Shown: positions 11,295 through 24,490 of the stretch, piece by piece
Position numbering within the stretch: the stretch's first letter is position 1
Layout of the letters: every line of letters starts with the position of its first letter
Source of the DNA: Amorphophallus konjac
Taxonomy: Eukaryota > Streptophyta > Magnoliopsida > Alismatales > Araceae
Length of the DNA stretch: 64,000 nucleotides
Assembly (NCBI GenBank): GCA_022559845.1
Contig: CM040128.1
Coordinates: 267,846,698-267,910,697 of the forward strand
Reading direction: 5' to 3'
Notes under the pieces: model-generated
Database searches by the model: none
The model's input: only the letters and a program-made list of their open reading frames with translations
Told to the model about the DNA's origin: nothing
Made by a program: the position numbers and the translations under genes

Positions 11295-11783
11295 TGTTAC
11301 GTGGGTATGTCTCACCCTCCACAAACCTTTACCAAGAAAACCACCCAAGTGGTTACGTACGTGGGTGGCTAAAAATGGGAAACCGATGGGTGTTTATTTT
11401 CCCATGCAATAGATGCGGACAAGTGTTTGAAGGGGTCTAATGCATGCATTTAAGGAGGAGATCCATTTCATGCGGTTCTCTTCCAGCAGCCATGGGGTAT
11501 TCAACCACAATAAATAGAGATCCTCCTCACCTTGTTTTGGCATCCCCACGGTGAGGATTTGTTCCTCCGAGTGCAGGGTGTGTACTCTTTGTATTATTCT
11601 CCACATCTAGTGAAGTTCCGCTGTCACCGTCGCCCGTGGACGTAGGGGGGTAACATCCGAACCACGTAAATCTTTGTGTTCCTACCTTGTGTGATTGTTC
11701 CTTCATCTTTCTCCCTTCTTCTTATTGTACGGATCGAGATCTTGGGGCGTCACTCTATCTGTCAGAGCAGTCGTGTCATAACA
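11295..11783 (+). repeat. 3' LTR of copia 1
   Basis: 489 bp, TGTTACGTGGG...TCATAACA, nearly the same as the 5' LTR except for point changes, a small indel near 11482 and the 75-bp deletion joined at 11555/11556. Confidence 0.9.
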
Positions 11784-12568
11784 GAGCACACTTGCCCAGT
11801 AGGTATCTTCGCATCAACATGAAGGCACTATTAAAGTAATTAACATTTTAACTCTAGAGGAATAAGGTAAAATCATGCGAATGCGAAGAATCACGCGATT
11901 AAACCAAAGTAACAAGATGATCATGTAAGATAGAATGAACAAGTATGAACTAGCAAAAATGTAACAAGAGTGTAGCATGGCCTTTCATGAACAAGAATAT
12001 AATGAGAATACCCTTTCACTTTTCACTTTCATAACCATAAAGGTTACGCACTAGAACGTCAATCACGTAGCAATTCACTAGATTTTCACGAGTGCACATG
12101 GATTTCACTTATTTATAAAGAAAGTGCTCCCAGCGCAATGCGACACCAGTAGCATCATACCCCATGGTTTATAATAGTATACTTCCGACAATCAGCCGAG
12201 GGGACTAGCATAGAGCCCTTGGACACAATCAGCGCCCGAACTGCATCTTCACGTATAAATCAAGCTACTTCCATGAGTGTATCAATAAAGCCTGACCAGT
12301 AATATAACAATTTCAATCAATAAGCTCATGACAACAACTATCAAAGAGTGAATGCTTCAATTAAGAATATGAGAGATCAAGAATGACTTAAGACGATATT
12401 ATCCTCATGGGAATAATTCGGTAGCATAACGGTACATTCGTTATCTTTCATAATTTAAATTAAGTTTCTTTGGACAATATGACAAGTACTAAACCATCAA
12501 TAATCCATCTAGGAACATTAGAATATCAACCCTTGGGTTAAACCTCGGGTTAATGTACTCAAGAACTG

Positions 12569-14377
12569 TGACGGTCAATTAATGGCCGTTACATGAACAT
12601 AACGGTCTAGTGTTGGGCCGTTAGAAAGGCTGAATCCAGAAAAAGGAAATTGGACTCAGTACAATGTGACGGTCATATATTAGGCCGTTAGACGTTCCCG
12701 GCGGTCGAATATATATCCGTTACATATCCAGAACCAGAAAATATCGATAGTGCTTTCAAATAATTGAGCTTTCATGGTACAACCAACTCGGCATCCTAGT
12801 GAGAATCCCAGGCTCGTGGAGAATTACGGAGACATTGAAACAAGATTTTCTATTCCATTGGAAGGAATATCCAATAGAAAGGTCCTCAAGTTCAGGAATA
12901 TGTTCCTATAGTGTAAAAGTGTGAACTAATGGTCATATACCGGAATATATGCCATGTACTTAAAGAATTGACTCTATAGATAGGAAAAAGATTGTGTAGC
13001 GATGTGAAACCATGATAAAACTCCGTCAATACAATACTTAAAATCATAGTTTAAATTCAAACTATAGAGTTTAGGCAATGAAATTAACATATGCTTTTAA
13101 AAATAACTCAAAATGCTTAGAATATGAATTTTCCTATCATGAATCAATTAATAAACTCCACTTAGATAACTAGGGTTATTTATAAGTAAGTTTGACTGTC
13201 CTCAGTCCTGTCTCGGGTTGACAGAAAATAACACTCTGACGGTCTAATATGGGCGCGTCACAGGGATGTGACGGTTTATCGAGGGGCCGTTATAGTATTG
13301 TAACGCACTTACTTTGGTCCGTCAGAGACAACAGAGGAATTGAAATATAACAGAGTGTGTGACGGCTGATCGTAAGGTCGTTACAATCTCCTGACGGTCC
13401 AACGTTAATCCGTCAGAGCTTCTGCTGACAAAAAAAGATAAGGAACTATATCCCATGCAAAAAAAATCACAATAACCAACTATTCTAGCCATGATAACAA
13501 AGTAAAAGCCATCTAGATACATAGGTTTCAGTGAATTATCAAGATAGTACCTTTTTATTTTCCATTAAGGCTAAAGATATGCATGTATGCATGTCCCTAC
13601 TTAAACATGAAATTCATGATCTGTAGTGCATGTAATCAAGCAAAATCAGAGGGTTTTTATCCCTAACATGTTATTTTTGCCGTTCATGAGATAACCTACC
13701 TCTTAACTGGGCTTTAAACTTCTAATTTGAGTCTTCAAGACACGCCATAGTTCCCTTCTTCCTGTAGTTTTTCAGCAACTTCTCGTCGCTCTAACTCCTC
13801 AGTCTCTTGACCTAAGGACGTGAAATTTGGAGGTTAAGAGGATGAAACTATTGGGAACAAAAAGTTCTAAAGCATCTAACTCTAATTATCTCGTTTAGGC
13901 TCTCTAATTTTCTGATCTTCAGTACCCTGTGGCACAGTTTCCTGGGTTGGCGTGATGAAACCAGCAACTTTGGAAGATCCTAACTCCTTGGATACTCGAT
14001 CTCCTAACATGAAAATTTGAGAGTAGTTAGTCTAAAGTATTATAAACAAAAAGTTCTAAAGAACTTATCTAAAATTGTGACTTCTTACCTTGATTCCACG
14101 CGAGTAAAATTAAGGGTCACTCAGTTCGGAACTAGGTCCTATTTATAGGATTTTGGCTAGGGTTTGAGGATTAGATCGATTCTGGAGTCATTGTTAAGGC
14201 TTAGATCGACTTCTAAGAGTCCTTACACCTCTACTAGTCTTCCCATCTCGATCCCTAAGAGATAGACTAGTAAAAATCTAATCTTTTTGCTCTTTCTTCA
14301 CTTCACGGAACTGACAGAGCGTAACGGTCGTAACCTAGTGCGTTACGTGACTGTGACGGTCGCACGATAGACCGTTA
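12569..14377. repeat. Eleven 24-bp imperfect palindromes within the solo LTR
   Basis: Units at about 12569, 12600, 12667, 12698, 13237, 13268, 13301, 13360, 13392, 14322 and 14354 all fit T(G/A)ACGGTC, a variable core of about 8, then (G/A)CCGT(T/C)A. Eight or nine are exactly 24 bp. Ends read TGACGG or TAACGG and CCGTTA or CCGTCA, so both strands present the same hexamers. Outside these units the solo LTR is plain AT-rich DNA. Confidence 0.8.
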
Positions 14378-14739
14378 CATCTAACGTGTGCAGAGTTTTA
14401 ATTTAATAAAACTATTTTATTTGTTTATCCACATAATTATCTTATAAAAATGGTATTTATCCTTACCATCCGTGAATAGGCTACGTAATCTTCTTGAATA
14501 TGGGCCAAACTTAATGGACTAGGTCCTTAAACCTTTTTGGTCTCAATTATCAAAGCTAGATTAATTATTTAACCTAAATTGGGCCTTATAATGATTTATT
14601 TAATCAAATATTTATTTATTAATCTATTTTGGGTCTTTAAAATTTTTAGAAAATAATTAAATATACCAAAAATAATTTATAAAAATTCTCGGACCTTACA
14701 GAGATGGACTGGAGAGATAGAGAGAACTTAAATCTTATA

Positions 14740-15350
14740 GTTTACAGATGAATTAATAACAGAAATTGATTATCAAACTTAATTCTAACTATCAAATCTT
14801 GATCAAACTTACATCCAAATGTCAGAACGATTATACTTAAATCTAACAGTCATATTTCAGCTGGGAACAAAATCCAATGGTCAGATCTTGACGTAACTTA
14901 AATATAATGATCATATCTTAATCAGGAGTTAATCTAATAGTCAGATCTCAATCAAACTTAAATTCAACGATCATATCTTGATTAGAAGTAAATCTAACGG
15001 TCGGAACTTGATCTAACATATAAATCTAGTGGTAATATTTTGATCAAACTTAAATCTAACAATCGGATCTTGATCGGAATTAGATCTAACGGTTGGATCT
15101 TGATCAAACTTAAATCTAATATTAAGATTTCGATCAAATTTAAATCCAACGATCGGATTTTGATCGGGAGCAAATCTAATAGTCAGGTCTTGATCAAACT
15201 TAAATCTAATCGTCAGATCTTGAACAAATATAAATTAGATGGTTAGATTTCAATCTGGAGTAAGATTGAATGGCCAGATCTTGATTTAAGTTAAACCCAA
15301 CAGTCAGATCTTAATCGGGAGACAATCCAATGGTCTGATCTTCATAGATA
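14740..15350. repeat. Degenerate tandem array, unit about 31 bp
   Basis: The phrase AACTTAAATCTAACGGTCAG followed by ATCTTGATC recurs about 20 times, with alternating CAAACTT and CGGGAG-type halves giving a 62-bp higher unit. It is degenerate; an open frame across it is a by-product of the repeat. Confidence 0.8.
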
Positions 15351-18300
15351 ATGTTGAGTTAAGTATCATTTGCAATGTCATCAACTAAGAAATATAATAA
15401 AATATAATATAATCAATATTTAGAAAATGTTTCCGTGAAATCAACGTAAAGGTGTCATTTCCGGTCCTACTTTTGTTGTTAGTTTTGCTATTTTTAATAC
15501 GCATTTATTTGCATAACAACTATCATTATAATAATTATGAGAGCATAATTTTATTTTATTTATATAATAACTATTAAATAGTAATGAGTAACTTTAGACT
15601 ATTATACAATTTTTTATTTATTTAGTAGTTCTTAAAGCTTATAGTTTATTTTATTTAATTAGTAATTTTTAAAGCATACTTAAACTTATAATAATAATTA
15701 TGATAATATAGATTATTATAATAATAAATAGTAGTAACCAATTAAATTTTTAGTACATTTTTGTTTATGTTATTCATTTTATTTCTATTACATATATATT
15801 ATTATAATACCTATTAAGTTAATAATAAATGTTACATATTTAACTTATAATTATATTTATCATTATTGTAATAAAATAAATATTATTAAAATTTATAGTA
15901 ATTAATTTTTCAAATTGAAAAAAAATAAAAGGAAATTTAGAGACGGATTTGAAATCCGTCGTAAACGAAATTTCATTTTGCATCAGAATTTGCGACTAAC
16001 TAGAGATTAAACCCGATTTAGGAAATTTTCAAACTCCAATCAAAGTTTCGAACTTCTCAGCAATAAAATAACGGAATTATTACTTATATACTCTTACGAA
16101 AGACCGTATTTATAAATAAACTCTCACTTTTTATATATTGTCAAGAATATGTATTCACACTGTATATCTTCCGGTTCAAATTTTCAAGACTTTCAATTTT
16201 TTCTCTTCCCACATCTCTCGATCAGTTCAGTTGCCCTCACTTGTTGGGCCTATCGCAAGCTCAAGGTCGTGTTTTCCCTTCTCCGCCGTAAGAACTCTCT
16301 TTTAGATTGTTGAGTCATTTATAACTCATTATGTATTTGCACCGGAGCAAGTGGAGAAAGTTAGAGTCTGATGTATTAACCTCTAATCATATCTTTTTGC
16401 ACATTGTTTCATAACACTTTCTATATTGTTGAGTCTAACTCTTATTGCCCATGTTTTTTGAAAGAATGACAACTTAAATCATATATATACTGTGTTCAGA
16501 GTTAAAATAGTTACATTTTAGGTTTCAAAGTAAAAGTCCAACTTATTTTTTGGTGGGAATGAAAAATTATGATGCTTTTATCTTTCTGAATGTCATTGAC
16601 CTTAAATATTAATCAGAATTAAATTTTATATATTTTTAAGGACAGTGGTGAGAATACTTTTATATATTCTTAAGGGTAATAGTGGGAATGTAAATTTTAT
16701 CATCATGAACTATGAATTATTTGGTGCCATTAGATGTCATATTATTAAAGAATATTCAAAATAGACGAGGTATGTCTAATATTTTATAGTTATATTAATG
16801 AAAATTTTCAAGTTCAGGAGTTTACCTAATTTAAGAGTTTAATTTTTTGAATTTGTCGGCTTTAAAAAACAAATTCACATTCTCTTTGATCATCTTTAAA
16901 TAATTGTACTTTTAAAAATAATTTTATTTTTAAATTTTAAAAATTAATATAACTAATATATTAGCATAATTTGATCACATATATTTTTTCAATATAATAT
17001 AATTTTAATTTTTAATTTTTATTACGCACGCATTGCGTTACTTTTACTTTAGACTAGTAAAATCTATGCCACTAATTAATGTACGGAAGCGGAAAGTTCA
17101 GCCCAGGGATGCATGTGGTCCCGCCTCGCACTCGACAAGTCCCCGCATAACGCCGTGCCCAGCTGGCCTCGTTGTCGTCATCCCAGCCAGAATGGGGTCC
17201 ACTCACTGGGGTCTGTCTGCTATTAAATATGTGGATCTTGGGATTCGATTAATTACATCCGCGGTAATTCTATAATGAGACGTGCAAATCTCTCCGAATC
17301 CCGCCAAAAATGGATATGGTCAGGACGGGTTTAGGATATATATATATATTCTACGTGAAATATTTGTAATACTTATAAATCACAAATATCCATGTATTTA
17401 TGCATATTACCGTCTCAATATATAGCTATTGATTTATTTAAATAGACATATGATCCAAACTTAACTCAAATAATTTCTAGGCCAGTTATATGTATCTCCT
17501 CTGATTTTCTTTACAACATTAACATCGCCTATATATGTATTCTTTGTTGTCGATTATATATATATATATATATATATTATATGAGATATGGCATCCCACT
17601 TAATTAATATACAATATTTCTTGTTTCTGTTTGAGATTTTTTATGTCAAAATAAGCTGAAGAGCAAAGTGTGCACGTTTTACCATTTTAGTTGTCACTCT
17701 TATCGATTTCCACCGTTCGATCTCAAAATCCAACGTCGGGGATGAGATTGATGCCAAACTTAAATTTGGGACCCTTGAATTTGGAGCATCAGATTTTGAT
17801 TAGGTACTTCCTACAATCAAAATTTTAAATCAGATGGTGAAACATAAATTAGGCAAAAGGAGGGGCAAAGTTGTGACATTATGGCATTTATCAAATAAAT
17901 TTGAACGTGAGAAAACAAGAAGTGACAGGATTGTGAAGGTACCATTATAGTGAGTTTTCTTCTTCAGACTTTGAATTTGAAGTTTGAAGTTGGATTTGAA
18001 TTTTTCCCTCTTGAGAATTGAAAGTGCTTAATCAATTTTATAAATTAAATAAGAGAAATATACAAAGTCTGTCACTATTATATATAGTACGGATTGGAAC
18101 ATGAGTACTTTTGCACGTAAAATTAATAGATTTAGTCTCTCTTTTACCTAGCCTTTTGAAGTAACCCGCATACAATTCAAACTATTGAGTAAAAAGAAAT
18201 ATTCTTGTTCTTTGGTAGAAGGTACCGTGGTAGGAATATATGTCCAATGTTCCTGTGGTCATGTTTTCTGATTTTTCGTCCACTTTCTTTACGTCTCTCT

Positions 18301-18444
18301 CACTCAATTAAAGACTATGTCAATTTTTCTCTGTCAACTGTCCATTTGATTTATTATAACCTAAGCTTAATGGTTGAAGATGAATTTACTGTAAACTCAT
18401 TTATGTTGGCCATAAATTTAACCTCAATTATAAATCTAGCACTT
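15351..18444. other. AT-rich intergenic DNA, no gene seen
   Basis: Mostly A/T-rich text with short TA runs (17330-17350, 17555-17580). A perfect 19-bp palindrome, GACGGATTTGAAATCCGTC, lies at 15942-15960 and looks like the end of a small DNA element. Around 16200-16330 pyrimidine-rich leader-like text is followed by AT-rich DNA; no coding exon is recognised there. Confidence 0.5.
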
Positions 18445-19060
18445 TGACGGATAGAGTGACGTATCTAGATCTCGATCCGCTGAAAGGAGAGAGAAGAAAT
18501 ATCAATCACATAAGACAAGAACACAAGGATTTACGTGGTTCGAAGGTTATCCCTTTATGTTCACGGGTGGTGAGGATAATAGGAAATTCACTAGACGTGG
18601 AGAATGTTACAAAACTCCCATCCTACCCAAGAGGAACAAAGTCTTTCTACAAGAACTCTCAAGCTCTCAAATGAAATATCACTCTCTCTATCTCTCACCC
18701 CAAGCCCTCTCTTAGGTTCTCTCTCTAAGAATCTCTCTTGGCTTGGTGACAAAACAAGGGAGAGAGACCTCCTAGTTATAGGGGAGAAGAGTCGACATGC
18801 ATTGTTGTTATGTTGGAGAAAATGTTTCCCTTTGAGAAACATGCCTCAATTTGAAACTCCCATGGCCACTAACACTTGCATTCCGAGTCTTGCTTGGACT
18901 GTTGCCAATGTACGAGGGATGGCCACATTCGTTGCATGGGAAACACATGGGAGTTGGACTCCTGCCAATCACAAGTGGAATTTCCACTGCTGGCTCCACG
19001 TAATCGCATGACAATGGTTTCTCGGTGGAGTCCTTGTGAAGGTGGGACACCCACGTAACA
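18445..19060 (-). repeat. 3' LTR of copia 2
   Basis: On the minus strand it opens TGTTACGTGGGTGTCCCACC at 19060, preceded by a GA-rich purine tract, and closes near CACTCTATCCGTCA at 18445. The opening, the GAACCACGTAAATC block and the closing GTCACTCT block match copia 1 LTRs; the middle differs. Confidence 0.7.
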
Positions 19061-19099
19061 ATTCTCCTCTTCGCTCGCCTTCAGAAGCCGCATTTAGTG

Positions 19100-22000
19100 C
19101 AAAGCTCCACCATGATCATTGTAATTGCTAATGCCCTTGTCGAGGCAACTTCACGTGCTCTGCAAACTAATCAAGCCTAGGCAACGCCTGAACTTCACCA
19201 AAGGAATGGGCTTCATCAACATATATGTTGGGTTCTCTACTGTAGAAATCTTCTAAATAGTCATTGTACCTTGCAAGATAACATCATGAACACAGTGATA
19301 CCTGACATCAATGTGTTTGGTCCTTTCATGATATATCTGACTTTTCATCAGATGTATGGCACTCTGGCTATCACAGTACACTAGAGTCATCTCCTATACA
19401 TGTCCCAGATCGCCGACCAACCCTCTCAGTCACAAGGTTTCTTTCACTCCATCTGCCACTATCATATACGCAGTTTCTATCATAGACAAAGCCACGGTAG
19501 ATTGCAAAATAACCTTCCAACTAATTAATAACACAACCTGAAAAGTAAAGACATAACCTGTTAGGCTCCTCTTATCCAAATCACCAGTGTATTCTAAATT
19601 GACATAGCCAACCAATAGACCGCCATCACTGTTTCCTTTCTGAAATATCAGGCTCACATCAGAAGCACCTTTGAGGTAACGAAGAATCCACATCACAACC
19701 TCATTGTGAATCTTCCTAAGATTTTTCATGTTCCTGCTAACCACACTAACAGCACGAGAAATATTTGGTTGAGTAGAACCATAGCATACATATATAATAC
19801 TACCAACTGCACTTGCATATCGAACTTTAGCCATCAGTTTTATTTCCTTTTCAGTCTTTGGTGAACCTTCTGTAGATAATCTGAAGTGAGTTGCCAGTGG
19901 TGTACTTACAACCTTGCAATCTTTCATGCCAAATCGCTCTGGCACATTCTCCACGTACTTTTTCTGTGATAAGTATAACTTTTCAGTGCCACGATCTCTG
20001 TGAATCTCTATGTCCAAAATCTTCTTTACTATTCCAAGATCTTTCATCTCGAATTCACCATTCAACTGAGACTTTAAATTATTAATTTCTGACATGTTTT
20101 TGGCATCTATCAACATGCCATCTACATATAACAACAAGTAAATAAACGAATCATTTGGAAGCTTTTTATGACACACACAACTATCATATATAACCACTTT
20201 TGGAGTAACTATGAATTAACATAAAACTACCAAATCTCTTGTACCACTGTCTAAGCAATTGCTTTCAGCCATATAAAGACTTTTTTTAATAGGCACACGT
20301 GATCTTTCTTACCAGGAACTATATATGAACCCTTCTGACTGGTGCATGTAGATTTCATCCTCTAGCTTACCATGTAATAATGCTATCTTACCATCTAATT
20401 ACTTTAGCTCTAAATCAAGTAAAGCAACTATGGCAAGCAACACAAGAATAAAAATATGTTTCATGACATACCTTATTAAAGTCAATACTCTCTCACTATG
20501 TGAAACTCTTTGCCACCAATCGTGACTTAAATCTAGCATCTTTCACACCAAGGATTCCTTCCTTCCTCTTGAAGACCCATTTGCACCTCGTAATCTTATG
20601 AGCAGGTGGTACTTTCACTAGCTCCCATCATGTCTTGTTCTTATGTAGAGACTCAATCTCCTCTTACATGGCCAACTGCCATTTAGGGGACTCATCTAAT
20701 GCATTCGCCTCCCTATAAGAACAGGGTTCTATCCCCTCAACATCATCTACAACAGACAAAGCAAATTAAGGCTACTATGTCTGCATGACTATACCTACTG
20801 GGTGGTCTGATTACCCTTCTCTCTCTATCTATTACGATATTGTACTGCCTTTGTAGGGCTTACTATTGTGTTGTACTGCTCTTTAGCACATCAATTGTCT
20901 CATCTGGGGTGTGTACTATCTCCTCCTACACTGCACTTTTTACTAAGAGCTTCACCTCTAGCTCCCCCTGCTTGCCACTAACTTGATCTCCACTTTCTAT
21001 TGTTGACTTCTTTCCTACTCTGAGCATTGCAGATTCATCGAAGGTCACATCTCTCTTAATCATGAATTTGGGTGATTGAGGATCGGTACACCACAATCGA
21101 TACGCCATCACACCCTATGTTTGTGCATATCCAATGACAATGCACTTCTTTATCCCGGGCTCCAATTTGTCACCTGTAACGTGAGCACTTGTAAGAAAAT
21201 CAAAAATTCTGAGGTGAGAATAATCAGAAGGAGAACTAGACCATACCTTCTCAGGAGTTTTCAACTTTATGGCTATGGACAGAGATCTATCCACCAAGTA
21301 GCAAACCGTGTTGATAGCTTTTGCCTAGAATGCCTTTGATAGACTTGCTTGAGATAACATACTTCTCGCTCTTTCTAAGAGTGTCTTGTTCATCCGTTCT
21401 ACAATACCATTCCGTTGTGGTGTACCTACTATAGTGCGATGTCGGACTATGCCGTCATTCTTGTAGAACTAATCAAACTCTTTCAAGTAGAATTCTACAC
21501 CATTGTTAGTACGGAGATGCTAGCTTAATTTTTCTACCAGTCTACTTCTCTATCAATGCCTTCCACTGTTTAAAAGTGGCGAACACCTCACTCTTTTTCT
21601 TCAGAAAATATACCCAGACCTTTCTCGAGAAATTATCAACAAATGTCAACAAATAATTTGCACCATCTTTCGAGACAACTAGAGTAGGACCTCGAAGGTC
21701 AGAGTAGATGTAATCCATAGTGCCCTTAGTTCTATGGACCGTTGAACTAAATTTCACCCTGCAATGCTTGCCGAACACACAGTGCTCACAGAAATCTAAT
21801 TTCCCACTCTTCTGACTAATAAGCAGACCTCACTTGCTCAACTCCATCATGTCTCTTTTGCTTGTGGCCCAGTCGCACGTGCCACAGTTGAATAGGATGA
21901 TCTAAACTTAGTGTCAAATTGGCAATGCCCATCATAGTGCTGCCTTGTAGATGATAAAGGCCACGGATTAGCTTCCCTTTCATTACAAGCGATGCACCTT

Positions 22001-22934
22001 TAGAAACTTTTAGGATTCTATTCTCTGTTGAGAACCAGTATCCATACGCATCCAAAATAGTCAAGGAGATCAGGCTCTTCTGCAATTCTAGAATATGCCA
22101 TACTTTTAAGATTTTGATGAGACATTATCAAACATCTTGATTCTAATTGTACCAATCCCTGCAACTGCAAGAGTTCCATTATCTCCTAAGGTAATGATAC
22201 CACTACTCACTAATGTGTAAGTAGAGAACTATTCCCTATGGGGACACATGTGGAAGGCACAATAAGAATCAAGTATCCATTCATCCAGTAGTGCTAGTAG
22301 AGATTGACAAAATAGTTTTGTCATTAATAGTCTCCTCTTGAACAACATTCATTGTATCAGGAGAAGACTCCTCCTGAACCTTACCTTTCACTTTTGCAAG
22401 TTTGGATAATCTTTCTGGATGTGTCGTCTTTGGTTGTATTCATAACACTTGACCTTCTTTGCCGATTTGAACTTTGATCTTGCCCTGCCCTTCTTGCCAG
22501 ACTCCTTTTCCTCAGTTCTCCCTCTCGCCATTAGGCCATTTGCCCAATCTTCACCATGAGTTTCTAGTACTCACAATTTCAACTCCTTAGAGTTCAGAGA
22601 AGTCTTGACATCTTCCACAGAAATATCATATCTCCTATAGAACAAAGTATTGATGAAATGCTCATATGAAGGAGGTAATGAACATAGGAATTTGAGGGCA
22701 TGGTCCTCATCATCTACTTTAACACCAATATTTTATGATCTATAATAGTCTTATTAAACTTGCTCAGCTGATCAGCAAGGGGCATACTTTCTTTCATGTG
22801 AAAAGTGAACAACTATTACTTCAAGTACAGACAGTTTGTGAGAGACTTAGTCATATACCTCGATTCAAGCTTGAGTTAGAGCTTTGCAAGGGTATCTTCG
22901 TAAGTAACTTCTCTCAACATATCATCTACCAAGC
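19100..22934 (-). pseudogene. gag-pol remnant of copia 2
   Basis: Open pieces on the minus strand are RT/RNase H (20197-19430), the end of integrase and linker (21297-20926), the integrase core (21778-21542) and pre-integrase (22085-21816), each in a different frame or separated by stops. The zinc-knuckle region lies near 22440 and the gag near 22560-22934. The RT active site reads YVDG at 20117-20128, so the second catalytic Asp is lost. RNase H lacks the start of its first acidic block (NLEY in place of DSDY). Inactive. Confidence 0.85.
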
Positions 22935-22984
22935 TTGAAAATTAATTAAGTAGAGATGACAAGATTAAAAGGATACGAAGTTGA

Positions 22985-23130
22985 ACTCAAAACCATGTTT
23001 TGACATCACATGGAAAAGAATCAAACATATAACAAAGAAACGAGGAAGATTTAGGTGGATCGATCCAAGACTTACGGCTAAGATCTACGTCCACGGGAGA
23101 AGAGGGCGAGAGCTCTTTCATTCATAAAAA
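22985..23130 (-). repeat. Tork-type LTR remnant
   Basis: On the minus strand CTCCCGTGGACGTAGATC, then a CACCTAAATCTT block followed by TTCTTTG, resembles the R/U5 part of copia 1 (CCCGTGGACGTAG...CACGTAAATCTTTGTG). It lies on the 5' side of copia 2 in the same orientation, so it may be what is left of its 5' LTR. Confidence 0.4.
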
Positions 23131-23500
23131 ACAGTCAAGAACACGTCGGCATAATTTGTACAAGAAGACGTAGAGTTCAAAAGATAGACACCCCGAAAGA
23201 ATAGCAAGTCACCCAGCAATATATGTGGACTCAGTGCTCGTGGTTGGAGATGGTTTGAACTTTCCTTCTCACATCATCTAGAACATTGTTTTTTTTTCTT
23301 GACCACCGGAAAGGGCAAGTACGTCCCTGTCTTAATATTGGCTTGGTACGTGGTACAGTGCAATCTCTGTCACGGCTATAATGTGTATGTTCATGATGGC
23401 AGCGCAGGCCCAGTTACGTACGGCAGCGTGCATGTGAACGTCGACGGATTCCCAAGGGCATGTATCTGTAATCATCCATTCTATTCTATACGTATTATCA
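23131..23500. other. Unassigned DNA between copia 2 and a TA microsatellite
   Basis: No exon, LTR or repeat unit is recognised. A 68-codon open frame at 23299-23505 shows no known domain. Confidence 0.3.
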
Positions 23501-23504
23501 TATG

Positions 23505-23507
<3 letters not shown>

Positions 23508-23582
<75 letters not shown>
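23508..23582. repeat. (TA)n microsatellite, about 74 bp
   Basis: Uninterrupted AT/TA dinucleotides. Directly after it CACTACAAACTGT occurs twice (23583 and about 23617), a short direct repeat. Confidence 0.97.
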
Positions 23583-23585
<3 letters not shown>

Positions 23586-23639
23586 TACAAACTGTAACTT
23601 GTCGTACATATCCACACACTACAAACTGTTTTTTACATA

Positions 23640-24490
23640 CAAATTATTATTATAATTGAAATGGCAAAAATATCATTTTTAAACATGTATTAGCACCCGT
23701 ATAATTATTTTTGACAAAATTATCGTAAAAATATCATCTCCATATATAATCCCCCGTTGTCGTATGTGAGCTTAACTGTGATTAATTTTAAGTAAATCTT
23801 AAAGAAAAAGACTATAATACCCATCGAGCATGTAATTATTCCAGGAAGAAATGACATCCACCGTTGGGGAAATTAAGCTACCATCTGTGCATGCTAGGGC
23901 ATCATTCTAGGTTGTGTGTGGAGCATCACTCTTCCGTGTCGTGGAGGCACAACTCTTCCGATGAAAAGTGTGCCGGCCTTCCGGTGGCTGATCAGGGGAT
24001 AGATTAAAAATAAGTTAACTTAATTAGATTAGATTGTTCTAGAGTTAATCTCCTTTTATTTTGATCTATATTAAGTTAGAGTTAATCAATCTTTTGAGGT
24101 GGATTTCAAAATTTAAATTAAATCCAGATTAACCATATTTTTAACTTAATTATCTTGTTTACCGTCCTATCAAAGTAAAAAAAGTGTTAGTCCAGAGATA
24201 AAAATCAGGTTAACTCGTACTTGACATGCTATCAAAGTGATGCTTAAGGCAAACGTGGGTGTGTTTTCGAGAGGCTAACTCGTGGGTCAAAAGGTGAAAT
24301 TTTCTCCCCTTGTCGGCCTTTTTTTTCCCTAAGGGATTTATAAATTTCACGTAATCTCTCGGTTATTCTCTTTAATTAGAAAAAAGTTTCACCAAATTTC
24401 ATGATAATTCGATCCATTTTGATGACTATTCTTCCTTTACAAGTTATTAGCCAATCTTGAACCGGGCAATATTGAATGCTCTGCAAACCT
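23640..24490. other. AT-rich intergenic DNA
   Basis: I see no gene or clear repeat boundary. Text at 24000-24200 (GTTAACTTAATTAG and similar) is low complexity. Confidence 0.4.

Larger units (their letters stand above)
6331..11783 (+). mobile_element. Full-length Ty1/copia retrotransposon (copia 1, Tork/TNT1-like), inactive
   Basis: The element has two LTRs (6331-6907 and 11295-11783) bounded by TG...CA, an initiator-Met PBS, gag-pol in one frame and a purine tract before the 3' LTR. Flanks GACCA (6326-6330) and GAGCA (11784-11788) match at 4 of 5, an old target duplication inside the solo LTR. Domain order gag, protease, integrase, RT, RNase H is the copia order. Confidence 0.92.
5954..14700 (-). 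mobile_element. Solo LTR of a Tekay/Del-like Ty3/gypsy element, split by a nested copia
   Basis: The two parts are 5954-6330 and 11784-14700, about 3.3 kb together. On the minus strand the element starts TGTAAGGTCCGAG (at 14700) and ends TCGGGGCGTGACA (at 5954), the usual form of long chromovirus LTRs. GAGAT directly precedes it (5949-5953) and directly follows it (14701-14705), a perfect 5-bp target duplication. No gag or pol is present between these ends apart from the nested copia, so it is a solo LTR left by LTR-LTR recombination. It carries eleven 24-bp imperfect palindromes. Confidence 0.78.
18445..22934 (-). mobile_element. Decayed copia element (copia 2), same family as copia 1, 5' truncated
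   Basis: Reverse-oriented copy with a 3' LTR at 18445-19060 and pol/gag remnants up to 22934. Its RT/RNase H segment (19430-20197) is clearly related to copia 1 throughout. Similarity to copia 1 stops inside gag near the LCLADDV codons, so the gag start and PBS are missing. Confidence 0.85.

Noticed and set aside
18604..19011. 135-codon frame in the copia 2 3' LTR
   Set aside because: LTRs of this family are non-coding and the related copia 1 LTR has no such frame.
23583..23640. CACTA-element end at CACTACAAACTG
   Set aside because: Two copies 34 bp apart with no subterminal repeats or matching opposite end.
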